A stretch of 64,000 nt of DNA from Diphasiastrum complanatum (taxonomy: Eukaryota; Streptophyta; Lycopodiopsida; Lycopodiales; Lycopodiaceae), in contig CM055097.1 of the NCBI GenBank assembly GCA_029204225.1, forward strand, positions 46,211,038 through 46,275,037. Reading direction: 5' to 3'. Positions 60,201-64,000 of this stretch are shown in pieces. The notes beneath the pieces are model-generated. The model was not told the DNA's origin. It did not search any database and saw only the letters and a list, made by a program, of their open reading frames with translations. The position numbers were made by a program, and so were the translations under genes. Positions within the stretch are counted from its first letter, which is position 1. Every line of letters begins with the position of its first letter.

Positions 60201-60479
60201 GAAGTGGTGGTTCAGATCTGTCCCATCCATTTCATGAGAGAGCACTGTTTATAGAATGTTGAATGTCGAAGTTTTGAGTTTTATTGTGAAGAGGCTATGC
60301 TGTATGTTTTTGCAGAAACTCCTGTACCAGGCAACATCTACACTGCAATCATCTACTCTGCGTTTGTCCGAGGCGATCAAACCCATTTCAAGATTGGACC
60401 AAATGGGGTGGAAGCTTCAGAGCTTTATCCTGAAGTAAAATACGTTACAGCGGATGCCTACTTGGATAGGTTTTTGTAG
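51267..60479 (+). CDS. Isoflavone-reductase-like (PIP family) NAD(P)H reductase, right copy with retrotransposon in intron 2
   Basis: Exons 51267-51446, 51860-51994, 59098-59347, 59661-59864 and 60316-60479 have the same lengths as in the left copy and give 310 residues with no stop. All splice sites remain GT-AG. GATGYIG (10-16), R35, and catalytic K136 (GAKEKVRR) are present. Visible differences from the left copy include VKHVDIVISAVGG for VKQVDIVISAVSG, Gly157 to Cys (ASHCFAGYF), and DEEDIG for DEDDIG. Intron 2 is 7.1 kb because of a copia element in the same orientation as the gene. Product identity and likely role are as for the left copy. Whether correct splicing over the insertion occurs cannot be seen. 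Confidence 0.9.
52138..52242 (+). repeat. Left copy of 105-bp direct repeat flanking copia H
   Basis: ATCATCGTGCT...GGATCATTAG directly before the 5' LTR. It recurs at 58917-59023 with a 2-bp length difference. The left-arm gene has one copy only. Confidence 0.9.
52243..52526 (+). repeat. 5' LTR of copia H
   Basis: Matches the 3' LTR with two small extra segments (around 52295 and 52470-52490) and scattered substitutions. A TATAAGTAGG promoter box lies at about 52380. Confidence 0.85.
52671..53996 (+). pseudogene. Copia H gag and protease
   Basis: ATG 52671 starts gag (FEGSNYSVWSWKMRL near the N-terminus). The same frame runs to 53996 with one internal stop at 52869-52871. It carries the UBN2-like capsid (WERLRSIHEVKG, MGEHIEKVRSMARQL), the nucleocapsid knuckle CFYCDEPGHIVRTC (CCHC), and a protease with WYLDSATTTHMT. 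The usual D-S/T-G triad reads D-S-A here. The segment then ends with VLHVPNLAKNLISV. Loss of the active-site Gly and the stop argue against activity. Confidence 0.88.
54100..54984 (+). pseudogene. Copia H GAG-pre-integrase and integrase, internally deleted
   Basis: MWHRRLGHMSD at about 54114 starts the pre-integrase zinc domain. At VQYDVCGPMEV the first Asp block is reached, then an internal loss leads straight to FKIQAESETGKKIKRLQMDN. DNRGEY holds the second Asp, and PQQNGFSERKNRTI the Glu region. FWAEAVVTAVY, then a stop at 54631, VFGCLAY and SRDVFFDEE end the integrase. An acidic linker runs to 54984. Confidence 0.85.
55200..55606 (+). pseudogene. Copia H reverse transcriptase, N-terminal part
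   Basis: Reads in shifting frames: GCEWVYKVKRGPEG, RHKARIVAKGYAQKEGINF, QMDARTAFLNGSL and ALYGLKQAFKVWYERIE. The catalytic YVDD part is not reached because the nested LTR starts at 55607. Confidence 0.8.
55607..56100 (+). repeat. LTR of element nested in copia H
   Basis: TGTCATGCCCATGAC begins it. A TATAAGTATACC promoter box lies near 55877 and the primer site TTGGTATCAAAGCC (56101-56114) directly follows. No second copy of this LTR was found downstream. Confidence 0.65.
56101..58450 (+). mobile_element. Truncated leader of nested element and unassigned insert
   Basis: Starts with a copia primer site. The next about 1.3 kb resembles a long copia leader with a short CT tract (57250) and a G-rich run (57427-57455). 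No gag ATG or pol is recognised. 57.5-58.45 kb is unassigned. Copia H sequence resumes near 58450 in RNase H. Confidence 0.5.
58450..58661 (+). pseudogene. Copia H RNase H tail and polypurine tract
   Basis: CGTKEMIADIMTKSLTKEKF is the conserved end of copia RNase H, ending with a stop at about 58639-58641. The polypurine tract GTGGGAGAGAT directly precedes the 3' LTR. Confidence 0.85.
58662..58912 (+). repeat. 3' LTR of copia H
   Basis: TGTTAGAGT start and shared end TTACGTTC. It is slightly shorter than the 5' LTR. Confidence 0.85.
58917..59023 (+). repeat. Right copy of 105-bp direct repeat flanking copia H
   Basis: Same sequence as 52138-52242, four bases after the 3' LTR end. It continues directly into the normal intron. 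Confidence 0.9.
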
Positions 60480-60688
60480 GAGAAGCCTGAAGAAGCCGCA
60501 TGTGGTGAATTATTCAGTAGTAAAGTGCTTGTTATCAGCAAATGCATGTCACCAGCAATGTTTTGTACAAGTTTTCCACATCAATTTAGCAAACAGATGT
60601 AGCTCTTTATGGCTCACTTTTTCCATGGCACTTTCTGCATTCCCATATGCAGTTTTATATCAATCAGAATATGTATCAAGAATCAATC

Positions 60689-60694
60689 AATAAA
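60689..60694 (+). terminator. Poly(A) signal of right reductase gene
   Basis: AATAAA about 210 nt after the stop codon, in the same context as in the left copy. Confidence 0.6.
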
Positions 60695-60997
60695 AGCTTC
60701 ACAACAGTTTATCTGCCTTTCCTTTCTCCCTCTCTTTCTCCTCAAAAAGTCAATTTTGTCTCTCTTCTCTACCCAAAGTTGTATGTTTTCTTTTTCTTTT
60801 GTTTTTCTTTTCTATTATGTCCTTAAATGTTCTCTCTTCTTTGAAATGCATGTTGTGTTCAAATGATTGGCCTTAGTATCCCTTAGATGTAACTTCACCC
60901 TTAACCCTTATCGTTCATTTGATTCAAGTGTTTATGTCCTTTTTAGTTCTAGCCAGAAAAGTATCAAGCCAACCTCCTCATTGGACGATGGAGGAAA

Positions 60998-60999
<2 letters not shown>

Positions 61000-61081
<82 letters not shown>
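61000..61081. repeat. Compound (CT)n(AC)n microsatellite
   Basis: About 25 CT units and 16 AC units. Inverted counterpart of 37549-37632. Confidence 0.98.
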
Positions 61082-61082
<1 letters not shown>

Positions 61083-61651
61083 TCATTTTGAGGGGGATAT
61101 TCACACTGGTAAGTAAAAACTTATCCAGATTTTTTCTTCACATGTTTCACGAATCTATAAAACACAAAATCCCATGTAGTAGCGGGGTCCTTGCCACAAT
61201 TACACAACTAGCAATCTCGGCCCTCCCTTTTTTGTTATGTAATGTGGCATTGGCTCAAGTGGTTGAACCAATTCCACCCACTGGGTTTTAGGTGGCACCA
61301 ATGAATATGGGTTGTTCTACAACATATTGGGATTCTGAGAATTTGTTTGCTTGAGGATGAATGCATTTTTTGCTCCTTATTGTAAACAATTGGTTTCTCA
61401 ACATGTCAACGCCACATTGTCTAGTGATGATGTTCCAAGTAGCACTTCTATAAATGGCGTCATGTTACTAAGTGGAATCAAATCTACTTGATATATTCTT
61501 AATTGTTTTTTCAAAATGCGACTACCTTTTTCGTCTATGTCCGTCTCCTCCTATGTCGAGTAAATTCCTTAACTCTATTGTAGGGGCCCTCACAATTCCA
61601 GAAAATTCTAAAACCTAACTCTTGGATGTGTAGTTATTCCATTGTTGAAGG

Positions 61652-61735
61652 GATAAGTCCAAGGGTTGGCTTAGTTGGTTGGCTTGGCGTCCAGATTCTC
61701 TTTGGTCCCAGTTTCGACCTCCCTTCGAAACCAAG
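61652..61735 (+). repeat. tRNA-derived SINE, right arm
   Basis: TTGGCTTAGTTGG (box A-like) and AGTTTCGACCTCCC (box B-like, one base off). Matches 36425-36508. Confidence 0.6.
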
Positions 61736-61755
61736 AAGCGTTGTTGAAGGGATAA

Positions 61756-61991
61756 TGAAATATTGCACTTTCAAAAAATCACTTCAACATTGGGAATGGA
61801 TTTTCTTGGTGACCTTTCTGATAGGTAAAATTGTTCATGATATTTTGGTGGCCATTAGGTTGAGCCATGATTGACAAGTTATTGAATGAAATGGAAAAAG
61901 TCACTATAAAATTTATGTCATTTTGACTCTTAATTGTTAAGATTTATTCTTTGTTTGGTTTGTCTAGCAGTTGACATATTTGACTAGTCTT

Positions 61992-62052
<61 letters not shown>

Positions 62053-62106
62053 TTGGCTATTATGGAGAAAAATTGATTCTTGCATTCTCATGTATATTTG
62101 CCATGC

Positions 62107-62163
<57 letters not shown>

Positions 62164-62589
62164 TAGTTGCAGCGCGATTCGCGAATCGCAAATCAGAATC
62201 GCGATCAAAATTGTGATCCCGATTCGCGATTCGGGGTTTTCCCAGAATCGTGTAGAATCGATTTATTTTTTTTTGAAATTTTTTTGTGCAATATGGGTAT
62301 CAGAAGAAAAGCTCTAATCGAGGGGAATATGATTGTGTAGTTTGCCGACTGTTTCAGGTGCATGATGGTCCCTTTACGCTAAAGCTGCATCCCATATAAA
62401 AAAAAGAGAACACATTGGGGCATTCCGAGTGAACATAGCAGGAATCTCCCTTTCTCTGATTCTCCCTCTCTCTATCTCTCTCTCTCATCACGATTCACAA
62501 CAAACGGAACTAAAACCATGCTGAACAAAAACCTAGCTGAATCATTCTGAACTTTAGTCTTAAATGAAACAATTTTTGACAAAACAACC

Positions 62590-62668
<79 letters not shown>

Positions 62669-62760
62669 AACCATAAATCATAAACCATAAAACCGAAGTT
62701 ACTGAACTAAAACCACAAAGAACAATACTGAATCACGACAATGTTGTGAATAGGATCATC
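61756..62760. repeat. Microsatellite-rich spacer
   Basis: (GA)n at 61996-62049, (AT)n at 62110-62161, an imperfect palindrome of CGCGATTCGCGAATCGC-like words at 62171-62255, and (CT)n at 62594-62666. No gene recognised. Confidence 0.9.
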
Positions 62761-62769
62761 ATAATATAT

Positions 62770-64000
62770 AATATCGGGCCACATGGCACCAAAAAGGGGT
62801 ACAATGATGTTCCATGAACGTAATGAAAACTATATAACTAAGGCTCGTCAGAGTCATGGTAGGATAATTCTTCCGAATCTGTGGATTGCAGGTCCCATGG
62901 GTCCGCAGATGAATCGGAACTGGAGGGAGCCATATGCTGTGGTGTGGCCCTGGCTCTGCTGCGTGCCCTGGCTTTGGACCACCCCCCTCCCCCTGCCTCT
63001 ACCTCTGCCTCTGCCTCTGCCTCTGACTCTCTCCCCTCCTCTGGCCCCCATTTGGCTGCCCCCAGCCCTGTGTCTACTTCGTCGTGCCTGTGTGTCAGGT
63101 GGTTGTGACCCTACGCCCTGGGATGGCCCTACCCACTGTGATGATGCCTGGCCGACGGTTGCCTGTGATGCTCCACTCCTGTCTACAAAAAGAGTACTCA
63201 ACCCCCCCTCCTAGAACCTCTAGGTCTCCCCCTAGGCCTACGTGCAGGAATGGCTGGCTCCTCCTCTGTCTCTGCATCAGAGTCCACCAGCAGGTCAGCC
63301 ACGTCATCCCCCTGTGCCTCCACCCACATCTCCTCATCCTCCTCTATATCTCCCTCAACCCACTCCTCCTCCTCCACATAGTCTGCCCCGAGCATCTCTC
63401 CACCCTCCGAGACCTCTTCATCTCCCTCCTTAGCCCTCTCCCTCTGCCTCTCTGTCCTCCTCTGCCGCCGTAAAGCCCGTGCGTCAGCCTGTGCCTGTCT
63501 GTAGAGCTCTCTATGGATCTCATCATCCATCTCCTCCTATGTGGGTGGTGCTCGAGGAGCAGCAGCTATTGAATCCACCAAGCAAGTGTTAGGGTCCACT
63601 TGCAACCAAAAACGATACATTGTTGTCAGGCAGGTATTGTGCAACTCACTGCATATTTTGAAAGCAAATCAATTCATCAAAGCATACCAAGAAAAAAGGG
63701 GTGATGATGTGACCCACCTCGAGCATCTGACCCTCTCCTCGTGTGCGCCTCAGCATACGGCCATTGGTGTTCACAAACACCAACCGCCTACACTGCTCGA
63801 TGGACAACCTGTTCCTCTTCTGCGTGTGATACAAGGCCCAGGTGCTCCAATTTCGCTCACAAGCTCCTACATAACAGTCCTGTGCAAAAACTCTCTCAGC
63901 CAATCGCCTCAGGTTACCTGTGCTGCGCCCGTGGATGCACCACCATGTAACGGGCCTCAGCTGATCCTCTCTCTGCCGACTTTGCTCTCCATCGAAAAGA
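62770..64000 (-). pseudogene. hAT transposase C-terminal end, runs off the window
   Basis: From the right edge on the minus strand the frame reads TWWCIHGRSTGNLRRLAERV, then GACERNWSTWALYHTQKRNR and LVFVNTN. This is the hAT C-terminal dimerisation block (a Trp-Trp motif followed by C/S-x-R-N-W-S). A probable donor (GAG|GTGGGT) lies at about 63719. A second exon near 63600 reaches an in-frame stop (about 63545) just before an acidic frame, 63198-63530, which ends with AT-hook-like RPRGRPRGSRRG. An RG-repeat segment (RGRGRGRGRGRGRG) follows in 62854-63201. The catalytic core would be outside the window. The stop suggests decay, unless the acidic part is a separate exon. Confidence 0.75.

Larger units (their letters stand above)
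50770..61755 (+). repeat. Right arm of large inverted duplication, with retrotransposon insertion
   Basis: Inverted counterpart of 36.40-41.09 kb. It starts at AACCTCAAAGAGGTTTCCC (50778) and ends past the SINE near 61755. Excluding the copia element (52243-58912) and the extra copy of its flank it is about 4.2 kb, somewhat shorter than the left arm. Confidence 0.93.

Noticed and set aside
61652-61735. Possible tRNA gene in both arms (also 36425-36508)
   Set aside because: Spacing fits a pol III promoter, but there is no complete cloverleaf. Treated as a tRNA-derived SINE.

Overview
This window looks like nuclear DNA of a seed plant. It has split plant-type genes with GT-AG introns, several Ty1/copia retrotransposons with tRNA-Met-type primer sites, tRNA-derived SINEs, hAT and other transposase relics, long microsatellites and AT-rich intergenic DNA. 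I cannot name the species.

The only clearly intact host genes are two head-to-head copies of an NAD(P)H-dependent reductase of the isoflavone-reductase-like (PIP: PCBER/PLR/IFR, including eugenol-synthase-like) family. The left copy (38128-40597, minus) and right copy (51267-60479, plus) each have five exons of 180, 135, 250, 204 and 164 nt, giving 310 residues. They lie in the arms of a large inverted duplication: left arm about 36.40-41.09 kb, right arm about 50.77-61.75 kb, spacer about 9.7 kb. The right arm is longer because a 6.7-kb Ty1/copia element, itself carrying a nested LTR element, sits in intron 2. The exons and splice signals of that copy are still intact. The spacer holds a SINE-like unit, a GCGAC/GTCGC-rich element, an AT-rich tandem array with a 1.46-kb duplication, and a frameshifted LRR receptor-like fragment.

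1-36.4 kb is mostly layered mobile DNA. Copia A (minus, about 1.31-8.81 kb) is interrupted inside its integrase by copia B (plus, 2513-7031) with a perfect 5-bp target duplication. Around A lie three short, apparently intronless, same-strand ORFs that I do not recognise (434-823, 9004-9912, 10042-10514). 12.4-21.1 kb holds fragments of several copia elements and one gypsy-type protease region. 21.6-29.0 kb holds two transposase-like gene relics, one matching the DUF7869-type pattern, with a foldback element between them. 29.0-30.8 kb is a further minus-strand copia, and 31.2-32.6 kb is an unrecognised broken gene.

The right edge (62.76-64 kb) carries the C-terminal end of a hAT transposase gene on the minus strand, running off the window. 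No rRNA gene, functional tRNA gene, CRISPR array or bacterial-type operon was seen. All family calls come from motif recognition by eye, with no database search.
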